Shown piece by piece: positions 1 to 8,764 of a DNA stretch of 64,000 nucleotides. A program made the position numbers and the translations under genes. The notes beneath the pieces were generated by a model. That model saw only the letters and a list, made by a program, of their open reading frames with translations. It ran no database searches and was not told the origin of the DNA. Origin of the DNA: Planctomycetota bacterium (lineage in GTDB: Bacteria; Planctomycetota; UBA1135; GCA-002686595); assembly GCA_012959525.1 (NCBI GenBank), contig DUDB01000057.1, forward strand, positions 20,362-84,361, read 5' to 3'. Position 1 is the stretch's first letter. Each line of letters opens with the position of its first letter.

Positions 1-714
1 GCGCAGGACACTGGCGGCCTGGGTGATGGAGCCTCCGGTGGAGATCATGTCATCCACGATCACGCAGTTGCGCCCCTCCACGTCACCGATCACGTGCTCG
101 ATCTTGGTCTCAGAGCCGGAGATACGGCGCTTGTCCACGATGGCCAGGTCCGCCTCCAGGCGCTTGGCATAGGCACGCGCCATCTTGGTGCCACCCACGT
201 CCGGAGTAACGACCACGGGCGCCTCCAGGCCCAGTTCCTGGACGGCCTTCAGCAGAACGGGCCGCGAGTACAGGTGATCCACGGGGAGGTCAAAGAAACC
301 CTGGATCTGGGCAGCGTGCATGTCGAGGGTCACCAGACGGTCGGTCCCCGAGACGCTCAGGGTGTTGGCCAGGACCTTGGCGCTGATGGGCACGCGCCCC
401 TCGTCCTTGCGATCCTTGCGGGCGTATCCGTAGTAAGGCATGACCGCCGTGATGCGTCCGGCGCTGGCTCGGCGCAGGGTGTCGATCAGGAGCAGTAGCT
501 CGACCCAGTTTTCGTTGACCGGCGGACAGGTGGGTTGCAGAACGAAACAGTCGCGACCCCGGATGTCCTGGTTGATCTTGATGTCCACCTCCCCATCGGG
601 AAAGCGCCCCACGTGGGCCTCCGCGAGGGGCATATCCAATTCCCGGGCTATTTTCTGCGCCAATTCGGGGTGGGCGTTCCCCGCAATCAGGGTCATCTTG
701 CCGTGCAGTGACAT
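1..714 (-). CDS. prs: Ribose-phosphate pyrophosphokinase (PRPP synthetase), 3' end cut by window edge
   Basis: Makes 5-phosphoribosyl-1-pyrophosphate from ribose 5-phosphate and ATP in the cytoplasm, feeding nucleotide, histidine and tryptophan synthesis. The first 238 residues are present; the family is about 310-320 long, so roughly 75 residues lie beyond position 1. Visible motifs are the FPDGE segment near residue 38, the ATP loop YYGYARKDRKDEGR at 94-107, DMHAAQIQGFF at 131-141, DVGGTK at 172-177, and the PRPP-binding loop VIVDDMISTGGS at 218-229. The ATG at 714 gives the usual family N-terminus; another Met lies six codons in. It follows glmU on the same strand with 87 bp between, a common bacterial pairing that links UDP-GlcNAc and PRPP supply. 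Confidence 0.96.
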   Translation of the reverse strand, partial: MSLHGKMTLIAGNAHPELAQKIARELDMPLAEAHVGRFPDGEVDIKINQDIRGRDCFVLQPTCPPVNENWVELLLLIDTLRRASAGRITAVMPYYGYARKDRKDEGRVPISAKVLANTLSVSGTDRLVTLDMHAAQIQGFFDLPVDHLYSRPVLLKAVQELGLEAPVVVTPDVGGTKMARAYAKRLEADLAIVDKRRISGSETKIEHVIGDVEGRNCVIVDDMISTGGSITQAASVLR

Positions 715-801
715 GGTGGCTTCAGTGAAGGTGGGAATACGGAGAGGAGAAGTCGGACCACAAGAACTCAGGCGGACCGAATCTGGCGGGTCAAGATAGC
801 G

Positions 802-2088
802 TCAATTCGCTCCCGTGCCATCGCTTGGACGCATCTTCCTTGCGGGCACCCCCACCCAGACCTCGCCGGGTCCCATGCCACTCTCACGGGTCAGGACGGC
901 CCCCGCACCGGTCGTGGCCCCATCGGGAACCTCATTGGGGGCGACGATAGTGGTCCCACTGCCCACGAACGCACCATCTCCCACACGGGTCATGTGCTTG
1001 GCCTTGCCGTCGTAGTTGGCGAAAATCGTGCCTGCGCCGATGTTCGTCCCCGCGCCCACCTCGGCATCCCCGAGGTAGGACAGGTGCTTGGCCTTGGTCC
1101 CCGCGCCCAGGCTCGCATTCTTGCACTCGGTGAAGTTGCCCACCTCGGCGCCCGCTGCAAGCCGGGTTCCTACTCGCAGGTGGCTGAAGGGGCCCACCTC
1201 GCAATCCGTACCGATAGTGACACCCGAGCGGATGACCGTGCAGGGCAGAATGCGGGTTCCAGCGCCAATGCTCACCCCGGCGTCGATATAGGTGCTGGCC
1301 GGATCCTCGATCACAACCCCAGCATCCATGTGGGCTTCGAGGAGGCGCATCTGCATCGCCCAACGCACCTCGGCCAGTTGGGAGAGGGTGTTGACGCCCA
1401 GAGACTCTCCGAGATCCAGATCCACCGTGACGACTGGCCGACCCGCTTCAACCGCCATGCCGGGCAGGTCGGTGATGTAGTACTCGCCCTGGGCATTGTC
1501 GCTGGATAGACGCGGCAGATCGGCGCGTAGGGCCGCTCCATCGAAGCAGTAGACGCCCGTGTTGACCTCGTCCACGAGTCGCTGCCCGTCCGTGCAGTCG
1601 CGCTCTTCCACAATGGCGGAGAACTCGCCCTCGGCTCCGCGCAGCACCCGGCCATAGCCCGTGGGGTCGGGCGAGCAGGCGGTCATCATGGCGATGGACC
1701 CCGGCCCGGCCCGGGCCTGCTCCTCCACGAGCTCCTGCAGACTCTCCGACCTGAGGAGCGCCATGTCGCCGTAGAGAACGACAACACGCTCGCTGCCCTC
1801 CAACTCTCCGGCCGCCATTTGTACGGCATGCCCGGTTCCCAACTGCGGCTCCTGCACCACGAAGCGTAGGTCGCGATCGGGCAGAAGGGCGCGAGCCTCG
1901 GCCTCCACGGCTTCCCCCCCGTGCCCAATGACAAGCACGACCCTATCGGGGTCCAGAGACTCGGCCTGACCGAGAACCCAGCCGAGCAGAGACTTCCCGC
2001 ACAGCGGACTCAACACCTTGGGCCGCGTGGACTTCATGCGTGTGCCCTTGCCTGCGGCCAATATGACGACGGTGGTTGGAATACCCAT
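802..2088 (-). CDS. glmU: Bifunctional GlcNAc-1-P uridylyltransferase / glucosamine-1-P acetyltransferase
   Basis: Catalyses the last two steps of UDP-GlcNAc synthesis for peptidoglycan and lipid A. The 428 residues are slightly shorter than the E. coli enzyme (about 456). The N-terminal pyrophosphorylase domain has LAAGKGTRM at 10-18 and the following RPK; the LYGD metal/nucleotide motif and NTGVYCF come later. The C-terminal left-handed beta-helix contains KAKHLSYLGDAEVG, with the catalytic-type histidine, and GAGTIFANYDG. An in-frame upstream extension exists, but the ATG at 2088 puts the start exactly where GlmU proteins begin. It lies upstream of prs and is divergent from psd across about 100 bp. 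Confidence 0.96.
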   Translation of the reverse strand: MGIPTTVVILAAGKGTRMKSTRPKVLSPLCGKSLLGWVLGQAESLDPDRVVLVIGHGGEAVEAEARALLPDRDLRFVVQEPQLGTGHAVQMAAGELEGSERVVVLYGDMALLRSESLQELVEEQARAGPGSIAMMTACSPDPTGYGRVLRGAEGEFSAIVEERDCTDGQRLVDEVNTGVYCFDGAALRADLPRLSSDNAQGEYYITDLPGMAVEAGRPVVTVDLDLGESLGVNTLSQLAEVRWAMQMRLLEAHMDAGVVIEDPASTYIDAGVSIGAGTRILPCTVIRSGVTIGTDCEVGPFSHLRVGTRLAAGAEVGNFTECKNASLGAGTKAKHLSYLGDAEVGAGTNIGAGTIFANYDGKAKHMTRVGDGAFVGSGTTIVAPNEVPDGATTGAGAVLTRESGMGPGEVWVGVPARKMRPSDGTGAN

Positions 2089-2181
2089 GGGATGGCGTGA
2101 TGGAGGGGCCAAGTTGCGGAGATCGCTGGCAGCGTACCCCGAGAGCCCGGGTGGGGCTACCGCCACGCCCCCCTCCCACCG

Positions 2182-2187
2182 TAGGCT
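2182..2187 (+). promoter_or_regulatory. Putative -10 box of psd (leaderless start)
   Basis: TAGGCT ends 7 nt before the ATG at 2195, with no Shine-Dalgarno between. The same TANNNT spacing recurs before many genes in this window and favours the ATG at 2195 over the one at 2189. No clear -35 is seen. Confidence 0.35.
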
Positions 2188-2194
2188 CATGCCC

Positions 2195-2986
2195 ATGTCC
2201 ACTCCCCTGCGCCGGGCCATGTCCCTGACGGTCGGCTGGCTGGCCGACCGGCGCGTCCCACAGTTCCTGCGTAGGCCCCTCTACAGGGGCTTCGCCCGCT
2301 TCACCGGCGCCGACCTCAGCGAGGTGCGCGGCCCTTTGGGGGAGTTTCCCAGCCTGGGCGCCTTCTTCGTACGCCGACTGGAGCCCGGAGCGCGCCCCGT
2401 TGACCCAGACCCCAAGGCTCTGGTCTCACCCGTAGACGCCCGGGTTCAGACCCTATGCCGGATCGAGAAAGACACGATCCTCCAGGCGAAGGGCCACGCC
2501 TACAGCGTGCGCGACCTGCTGGCCGGAGTGGGAGCGGACGTCGAACTGGAAGGGGGTCACGCCTGGACGCTCTACCTGGGTCCCAAGGATTACCACCGCA
2601 TCCACGCTCCGGAGAACGCACACCTTCAAGAGGTGCGCTGGGTGCCGGGCTGCCGCTATTCCGTGGCCGCCAGGGTCCTCGACCGGCGGCGGGTCCTCGA
2701 CGTCAATGAACGCTGTGTGCTGCGCATGAAGACCGAACGCGGGCCCCTCCTGTTGGTCCTGGTGGGTGCCTTGAACGTCGGGCGAATCCGGGTGCAAGGA
2801 GTGGCTGCGACCGACTCGGGCGTCCTGCCCGAAGAGCGCAAGGTACAACGGGGTGAGGAGCTCGCTCGCTTCGAGCTGGGCTCGACGATCGTCCTCCTGA
2901 CCCCGCCGGGAATGGCGTGCCCCTTGCCGGAGCTGGTGGCCGATGCTCCCGTGCGCCTGGGGCAGGCCATCGGACGCTACTCATGA
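2195..2986 (+). CDS. psd: Phosphatidylserine decarboxylase
   Basis: Converts phosphatidylserine to phosphatidylethanolamine at the cytoplasmic membrane. The 263-residue protein has the family blocks LVSPVDARV, YLGPKDYHRIHAP, LVGALNVGRI and, near the C-terminus, FELGSTIV. The LGST there is the self-cleavage site at which the serine becomes the pyruvoyl cofactor, so the precursor should split into a large beta and a small alpha chain. Members are usually about 260-320 residues. The ATG at 2189 is an alternative start two codons earlier. The stop overlaps the next gene by ATGA, so the two are probably cotranscribed. Confidence 0.94.
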   Translation: MSTPLRRAMSLTVGWLADRRVPQFLRRPLYRGFARFTGADLSEVRGPLGEFPSLGAFFVRRLEPGARPVDPDPKALVSPVDARVQTLCRIEKDTILQAKGHAYSVRDLLAGVGADVELEGGHAWTLYLGPKDYHRIHAPENAHLQEVRWVPGCRYSVAARVLDRRRVLDVNERCVLRMKTERGPLLLVLVGALNVGRIRVQGVAATDSGVLPEERKVQRGEELARFELGSTIVLLTPPGMACPLPELVADAPVRLGQAIGRYS

Positions 2987-3594
2987 GCGCCCAGGACTCA
3001 CCCGTGGACCCCAAGACCGGTCGCCTTCTGGACCTGACGGCCGCGGCGGTCCTCGGGGATTGGAAGTGGCTGGCTGAGCTTCGCAAGCAGGCACCCGCCG
3101 GCGAGCCCGACCGCGCCTGGCGTGAGGCTCTACTGCAATGCCACCTGTTCGCCGGCTTCCCCCGTGTGGTGGAGGCTTTCGAAACCCTGAGCCGCCACGG
3201 GGGAATGGGTGCGGTCCCCGCCGAGGAATTGGAAATCGAGGGCGACCTGGCACGCGGCCGCAAACTCTTCGAGTCCATCTACGCCGACCTCGCACCCGAA
3301 GTAGAACAGCGCCTGGGTGAATTCCACCCGGACCTTTCCCGCTGGATCAGCGAGCACGCCTATGGCCGGGTCCTCTCGCGACCGGGTTTGGAGCCACACG
3401 TGAGGGAGCTGTGCGCCGTGGCGGCCCTAACGGTCACGGGTCAGGCGCGTCAGTTGGCCTCCCACGTGCGTGGAGCCGTCCGACTGGGCTCCAACACGGA
3501 AGCGCTACGGGCCGTCTTGCGTCGAGTCGAAGACCACACCCCCCCTGAGGCGATAGAGAGGGCTCGAGCCTCCGTGGAGCAATTCGGGAGGTAG
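2983..3594 (+). CDS. Carboxymuconolactone decarboxylase (CMD/AhpD-fold) family protein
   Basis: A 203-residue protein whose C-terminal half (about 130-185) carries the CMD-type helix pattern ELCAVAALTVTGQ followed by LASHVRGAVRLG and NTEALRAVL. The redox CxxC of AhpD-type members is absent, so it resembles the decarboxylase or uncharacterised branch rather than a peroxidase partner. It starts in a 4-bp overlap (ATGA) with psd, so translation is probably coupled. The substrate is unknown. A link to phospholipid synthesis is only suggested by the operon. Confidence 0.75.
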   Translation: MSAQDSPVDPKTGRLLDLTAAAVLGDWKWLAELRKQAPAGEPDRAWREALLQCHLFAGFPRVVEAFETLSRHGGMGAVPAEELEIEGDLARGRKLFESIYADLAPEVEQRLGEFHPDLSRWISEHAYGRVLSRPGLEPHVRELCAVAALTVTGQARQLASHVRGAVRLGSNTEALRAVLRRVEDHTPPEAIERARASVEQFGR

Positions 3595-3615
3595 GGTCGG
3601 CCGCTAGCGCCGGCC
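3595..3615. terminator. Hairpin between two convergent genes
   Basis: GGTCGGC and GCCGGCC pair over 7 bp (one G-T) around a 7-nt loop, directly at the junction of the convergent CMD-family and kinase genes. It overlaps the kinase stop codon and has no T-tract, so it is at most a weak bidirectional terminator. Confidence 0.3.
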
Positions 3616-6600
3616 CCCCAGCCGCTCAGCCTCCAAGGTGACCCGCAGTAAGTCGAGGGGCTGCCGCGATCGCAAACTGAGGAGGGGGCTGCCTGGCAAG
3701 GGACCGCGCGGGAGTGAGCGTAGGCGTAGAGGCTTGCCATTCACCCAGACCTTCAGGTCCCCGCGTTTGGGGTGCACCTCGATCGTCAGTTCGAGCGGAT
3801 CCTCGCTGGAGTCCGGGAACCCTGAGAAGCCACTGAAGCCCGCAACGGGCCCCGTCCTCACCTGCTCTAGAAGCTCGGCAGGGGCGCCGCGACCAGCAGC
3901 AAAAGAGGGCCGGTTTTCGTCATCCTCAAAGACCAGGTTCAGGCCAGCCAACTCGAGCGCCATTTCATTGCGCTGGCCGGGAGCGGGGAGCGACGAATGC
4001 AAGACCAGCCGCACGGTGAAGGGGCGGCCGAGGTCCAAGGGCTCCCCGAGGTTTAAGCGCAGGGCATGATCGGGGTCCCAGAAATCGGCGTCGGTGGTTC
4101 GAGGCGTTGGAACCCGCAAGCCCCCCGAGAACAGGATCCAGTCCCCCACTCCCCAGGCCCCGGTCTCGCGTGAAGTGAAGTCCCACTTCAGGCGCACCGC
4201 CTGCCGCTCGAGATACTCCAGGCTACTGGGCTCGAAGACCTCCTGGAGGGTGGGTTCAACCAAGGCCCTGGCCCTCAGCTCTGAGCGGATGCGACTGAGC
4301 TCAGCGGATTCAGTGTCACTCAACAAGCCGTGGAATTCGGCCTCGATCTTCGCGATGTCCTGCAGGATTGTGTCGGCATCGGTCCCCAATCCGAAGCTGG
4401 TGCGCAGGGCGACCATCTGCCGATCCTTCCCTTCCAGGTCGACCGGTGGGGCACTAGCGCGGATGCGCTCCGCCAGATGGGCCAGAACGTCCGGGTATTC
4501 CAGGACGCCTACGGGGAGGCTCGTGCGCGCCCCTGCGAGGTCCCCTTCGTGGAACAAGAAGAGGCTTCGCAGGAGCTGGTCGTCCGCGCTCCCCCCCAGC
4601 GCCTGGGTTCTCAACTCCGCCAGATCCAGGAGATCGGGTGCTTCCAGCAAGTGGTCGCTGCGCGGGATGCTGGCGCTGCGGACCAGGTGCACTCGGAAAG
4701 GGGAGAGGTTGGGGGCTCGCACCTCGAAGCCCCGCTTGAGTACGTCGGCGGTGGTAGCGATCACCGTGCCCGGATAGGAGATACGCCCAAAGGTGGGGTC
4801 AAAGGTGGAGCCGCGGCGTGCTTGCAGTTTTTCACGAGTGCGCTCGATAAGGCTATTGAGCAGAGCGCACTCCACGCGCAGCAGGTCCATCTCCCCATGC
4901 ACGCCATTGCGCCACGGTTCGGCCAAACGCCGCTCCAGGATCCGCCTCGCCTCCCCGTATTTTCGATCCGCGCACAGGGCCTGGACGTATTTACCGTCCT
5001 CGATGAAGGCGGCCCTGGCCGTGCGATCCAGTTGGACCTTCGCCTCCAGGTCCAGGTCCTGCGAAGCTCGCTCAAGTACTCCCCGGGAGCCGACTGCACG
5101 GCCGCGAGACTCCAGCCAATCCGGAGGAATCTCCTCGGGGACGATGCCCAGCCGAAGGGCTTCAGCCTCGAAAGCACGCCCCAGGTCCCTGGCGGGCCGG
5201 GGCAGGTCTCCTGTGGGAATGCCCAGACGCAGCCGCTCAGCTTCATCGCGCACAAACGCGGCCAGACTTCCATCCAGGCGCAGGTACCGGTTGCGCGCAC
5301 TTGAGCGCCGGGCCTCTAGGTCGGGGCGCACGCCCTCCAGCAATAGGTGGCGATCGATCTCAGAAAACCCCCGGGTGTCCGCGCCCGATGAATCCAACAG
5401 GAGTGTGCCGCTCTCCAAGAGCGCCAAGGCCGACTCCCAGCGGTTCTCGTCAAGGGCCTCGTCGAATGCGGGCACGACCACGGCGCGTAAGTGGTTGCGT
5501 AAGGCCGACCGTGCCAACGTCAAGGCCATGCCGTGTTCGCTGTCCAGACTCACCGTCTGGCGTTCCATCCACTGGGTGAAGCCTCGACGCAGGTGGCCCG
5601 CCGGCAGATCCCGAATCGTCGTGCATCCGGTGCTGGCGCTCAGCGCCACGGCCACGCTATCGTCCAAGTACGATCGCGCCTGCTCGTACTCATGGCCATC
5701 GAGCCAAGCGCTCACCTGCTGCTCGCCGGATTGCTCCAAACGCTCGAGCCGCTGCTCCAGATCGGCGAGCACCAACTGTTCCAAGTCACCCTTGGACGCA
5801 TGCCAGCCGCCGGGGGCTTCCTCCAGGAGGACCAATTCCGCCAGGGCCTCACCGGGACGCAGCTTGCCCACGTTCCAGGCATTCTCCAAGCGTGTGAAAG
5901 CCGGCCACGGGCGTACGGCGACGACCGTAGGACCCAGATCCGGGGTCGTAGACGCCTGCCAGGGACGCCAAACGGCCAGCAGAGCTAGGACAATGGCGGA
6001 CGCGGTCAGGGTCATAGGCCGGCGCCAGGGCGAGTCCTGCTCCGCGACGGGGTCCAGGTTTGCGGGGCGTACGGCGGGTGCTCGCCGCTCGCGCAGTCGT
6101 TCCAGGTCCGCCAGCAGTTCAGCCGGCGTGTTGTAGCGCTGCAAGGGCTCGCGGGCCAGGCACTTGCGCAACACCATGGAGATGCCCTTCGACAGGTGCG
6201 GCGCGAGCCGGCGTGGTTCGGTGACGCGGTGGTAGAGAACACCCGAGAGGATCTCCCCCACGCTATCCCCCGCGAAGGGGGGCCTGGAACACAGGGCGTG
6301 ATAGAGGGTCGCACCAAGGGACCAGATGTCACTGCGTTGGTCGGCCGTCGTGGGATCACGCGCCTGCTCGGGGCTCATGTAGTGGGGAGTTCCCAGGGTG
6401 CCGCCGGAGCGTGTCATGGAGGGGTCGTCCTCGGAGAAGGCGAGCCCTAGGTCCACCAGCCGCGCCCGGCCGCGCTCATTGATCAGGATGTTCGCGGGCT
6501 TGATGTCTCGGTGCACGACGCCGCCCTCGTAGAGGTGCTGCAGCGCATCGCACAGGGGACAGAAGAGGCGCAGGGCTTCGCGCTCCGTGAGCGAGCCGCG

Positions 6601-7023
6601 CTCTGCCAATCGCTCGGCCAGGGAAATGCCCTCCACCAGCTCCATGGCGTACCACCAGCGCCCGTCCTGCTCGCCCATGTCGATGGCCGAGATGATGCCC
6701 GGGTGAGCCAGGCGCGCCGCGGTGCGCGCCTCCCGCTGTAGGCGGCGCGCCGCCCGGCCGGTGCCCACCAGATTCGCATGCAGGATCTTGATGGCGACGG
6801 GCCTGTCGACGGCCAACTGCACCGCCGAGTAGACGGTGCCGGTCGCCCCGCGCCCGAGGACACCTTCGATCCGGTAGCCGCTGATATCTGGACGACCAAC
6901 CGGCGCGAAAGATGACGCTGAAGATTCGGACGAGCCTTCACCTGGCTGACGCGCGTCTCCAGGTTGGGTGTCCCGCGACCCCCAGCCTCCACCGTTGCCT
7001 ACTGCCCGGTCGCCAGGAACCAT
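3604..7023 (-). CDS. Membrane-anchored serine/threonine protein kinase with large C-terminal sensor-like region
   Basis: A 1139-residue Hanks-type kinase. Residues about 50-315 hold the kinase domain: glycine loop GRGATG (57-62), VAIK lysine at 79, HRDIKPAN (171-178), DLG (191-193) and activation segment GTPHYMSPEQ (211-220). A single hydrophobic segment at about 337-352 (MTLTASAIVLALLAVW) follows. The remaining ~780 residues are expected outside the cytoplasm; they begin with a helical region and end with a beta-rich, lectin-like segment of about 180 residues. The ATG at 7023 is preceded by AAGGAG at good spacing and overlaps the upstream gene's end by 25 bp; an ATG at 7053 is possible. The upstream partner is an exported protein, and the FHA activator beyond it is a plausible reader of its phosphorylation. 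Confidence 0.9.
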   Translation of the reverse strand: MVPGDRAVGNGGGWGSRDTQPGDARQPGEGSSESSASSFAPVGRPDISGYRIEGVLGRGATGTVYSAVQLAVDRPVAIKILHANLVGTGRAARRLQREARTAARLAHPGIISAIDMGEQDGRWWYAMELVEGISLAERLAERGSLTEREALRLFCPLCDALQHLYEGGVVHRDIKPANILINERGRARLVDLGLAFSEDDPSMTRSGGTLGTPHYMSPEQARDPTTADQRSDIWSLGATLYHALCSRPPFAGDSVGEILSGVLYHRVTEPRRLAPHLSKGISMVLRKCLAREPLQRYNTPAELLADLERLRERRAPAVRPANLDPVAEQDSPWRRPMTLTASAIVLALLAVWRPWQASTTPDLGPTVVAVRPWPAFTRLENAWNVGKLRPGEALAELVLLEEAPGGWHASKGDLEQLVLADLEQRLERLEQSGEQQVSAWLDGHEYEQARSYLDDSVAVALSASTGCTTIRDLPAGHLRRGFTQWMERQTVSLDSEHGMALTLARSALRNHLRAVVVPAFDEALDENRWESALALLESGTLLLDSSGADTRGFSEIDRHLLLEGVRPDLEARRSSARNRYLRLDGSLAAFVRDEAERLRLGIPTGDLPRPARDLGRAFEAEALRLGIVPEEIPPDWLESRGRAVGSRGVLERASQDLDLEAKVQLDRTARAAFIEDGKYVQALCADRKYGEARRILERRLAEPWRNGVHGEMDLLRVECALLNSLIERTREKLQARRGSTFDPTFGRISYPGTVIATTADVLKRGFEVRAPNLSPFRVHLVRSASIPRSDHLLEAPDLLDLAELRTQALGGSADDQLLRSLFLFHEGDLAGARTSLPVGVLEYPDVLAHLAERIRASAPPVDLEGKDRQMVALRTSFGLGTDADTILQDIAKIEAEFHGLLSDTESAELSRIRSELRARALVEPTLQEVFEPSSLEYLERQAVRLKWDFTSRETGAWGVGDWILFSGGLRVPTPRTTDADFWDPDHALRLNLGEPLDLGRPFTVRLVLHSSLPAPGQRNEMALELAGLNLVFEDDENRPSFAAGRGAPAELLEQVRTGPVAGFSGFSGFPDSSEDPLELTIEVHPKRGDLKVWVNGKPLRLRSLPRGPLPGSPLLSLRSRQPLDLLRVTLEAERLGGRR

Positions 7024-8603
7024 GTCCGCCACTCCTTGTCGGCTGCACGCCAACCCATGCCTACGGCATCTTGGAAAGCCGCGTCGTAGCGCGCCTGACG
7101 CGTCCCGGTGTCAACTTGCACACGCTGGGGTGCGCGCGGCGCACTGCTCCTGAGGGACTCCTGAAACCGGCGCAGACTGCCCTCGCCGCGCTGCTCGATC
7201 CAGGCCACGATGGCCATGGACATGGCTATGTCCGCAGGCCCCAGCTCACCGAAGCGCTTTTGCGCAAGGCGATCAAAATTCACCAGGGCCTTGTCCTCGG
7301 CTAAGAGGCCCGAGTGCAAGTTCCCCCGCCACGCCCCGGCCCGGAATTCCCTCTGATTGAAGACATACACCCGCTTGCTTCGAGCGTTGGTGCGTGACTC
7401 GGTGCCCACCGTGGTCAGGCCAGCAACGCACATCACCTGGTTGCACTGATGCACCCGAAACTCGAACAGGCAGGCGAATCCCTCGTCGAACCAGGGCGGG
7501 AGGAGGCGGCCGTCGTAGAGGTGCTGATTGATGAGAATGTGGCCGCGGTGGTGAAAGCTGTGGCCAGCGAGGTGGGCCTGGGGCCGGCCCATGCAGCGCG
7601 CGGCTGAGATGGCACGGGGTTCGGAGAAGTAGAAGCCGTGGGTTTTCTTGACCGCTTCGCCCCAACCCGGGGGGACCGTGTCGGTCAGCCCTACCAGGGG
7701 ATCGACCGCTCGCAGGTAGGGCTCGGAGTCCTGGCCGAACACGTAGAACTCGTGCAGGGCGCTCACGCGGGCCGCGTGCGCCGGAGCCGGGAGCTTGCCC
7801 TTCTCTGGTCGCAGCAACTCAGCCACCCATTGGCCTCCCCGCTCGAGGCCGTCGACGATCCCCTGCAGAAAAGCCTGATCAAAGGGGCCCGCCACCAAGA
7901 CGTTCGTTCCCACTGCAACTTCCCCGCCAACACCACCGGCTTCCAGTACGGCACGGGCGTTCTGAACAGAGGCTGCTCGACCCGCAACGACCCACTCGCC
8001 ATCCAACTCTTCGAGACCTTGTGCGCGCTCCAGATCTCCCGGCTTGAGCCAACGCCCTTCGAAGTAGACCTCGCCCACGTCCAGGTGTTTCTTCGCGGCC
8101 AGGGTGACCCACTCGCCATCGTGCAACACCAGACCCCGCTGGCGCATGTCTTCGGAGTGGTCTTTCGCCTTGAGTCGCTCACGCTCCGCGGGCTTGACCC
8201 ACCGCCCGTTATAGGGAACCAGCCCAAGAGCCTTGTTCGCCCCGGCGTGATCCGGCTCAGAGCGGACGACCTCCTGCATCGCGCGCCGCATTTCCGCTCG
8301 GAGGCGCTTCCCTGCAGCCCACTGGCCCAAGACGAAGTAGTCGTTCGCACTCTCGCATTGTTTCCAGCGTTGATCGAACTCCTGAGAGGGCGTCAATCCC
8401 CGCTCCAGAAGGGAAACCTCTGAGCGCGCAAATCTGAGTTCTCCCAGCCGGGTCTCGAAGACCACCTCGCTGGCCGTCTCCTTGAGGATCGTCCCCTCAA
8501 ACCTCCGACCGTCCTTAAGCAGGATTAGGTCGGCGCTCGCGCTGGCAACGGCCAGCGCCAGGGTGGCAACCAGCCATATTGGGGTCAGGAGGGTGCGCGG
8601 CAT
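6999..8603 (-). CDS. Exported protein with gluzincin-like C-terminal domain and altered zinc motif
   Basis: A 534-residue protein with a Sec signal peptide (about 1-24, ending SASA). Residues 25-65 form a small beta domain (DLILLKDGRRFEGTI) frequent at the N-terminus of planctomycete exported proteins. Four NGRW/DGEW-type motifs follow at 131-136, 161-166, 181-186 and 201-205. The C-terminal third resembles the peptidase MA / gluzincin fold: AGHSFHHRGHILI (346-358), then LPPWFDEGFACLFE (368-381), which looks like the third-ligand helix. The expected HExxH reads HSFHH at 348-352, lacking the catalytic glutamate, so it is probably a pseudo-protease. Its end overlaps the kinase start, implying coupled expression. 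The function is not known. Confidence 0.75.
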   Translation of the reverse strand: MPRTLLTPIWLVATLALAVASASADLILLKDGRRFEGTILKETASEVVFETRLGELRFARSEVSLLERGLTPSQEFDQRWKQCESANDYFVLGQWAAGKRLRAEMRRAMQEVVRSEPDHAGANKALGLVPYNGRWVKPAERERLKAKDHSEDMRQRGLVLHDGEWVTLAAKKHLDVGEVYFEGRWLKPGDLERAQGLEELDGEWVVAGRAASVQNARAVLEAGGVGGEVAVGTNVLVAGPFDQAFLQGIVDGLERGGQWVAELLRPEKGKLPAPAHAARVSALHEFYVFGQDSEPYLRAVDPLVGLTDTVPPGWGEAVKKTHGFYFSEPRAISAARCMGRPQAHLAGHSFHHRGHILINQHLYDGRLLPPWFDEGFACLFEFRVHQCNQVMCVAGLTTVGTESRTNARSKRVYVFNQREFRAGAWRGNLHSGLLAEDKALVNFDRLAQKRFGELGPADIAMSMAIVAWIEQRGEGSLRRFQESLRSSAPRAPQRVQVDTGTRQARYDAAFQDAVGMGWRAADKEWRTWFLATGQ

Positions 8604-8764
8604 GGGTACAGAGGGGTGAGTTCCCCACTCCCTATACGATCAGACCCTGCAGTCGACTACGCAACGAATGGGTTCGAGAATGAGACTCTGCCCAAGCTGA
8701 AGGCCCCGCATGAGCCCCCGTGGCAGCCTCGCTCCCGTTTGGAGAGCCTGGGATGGGACGCTCC

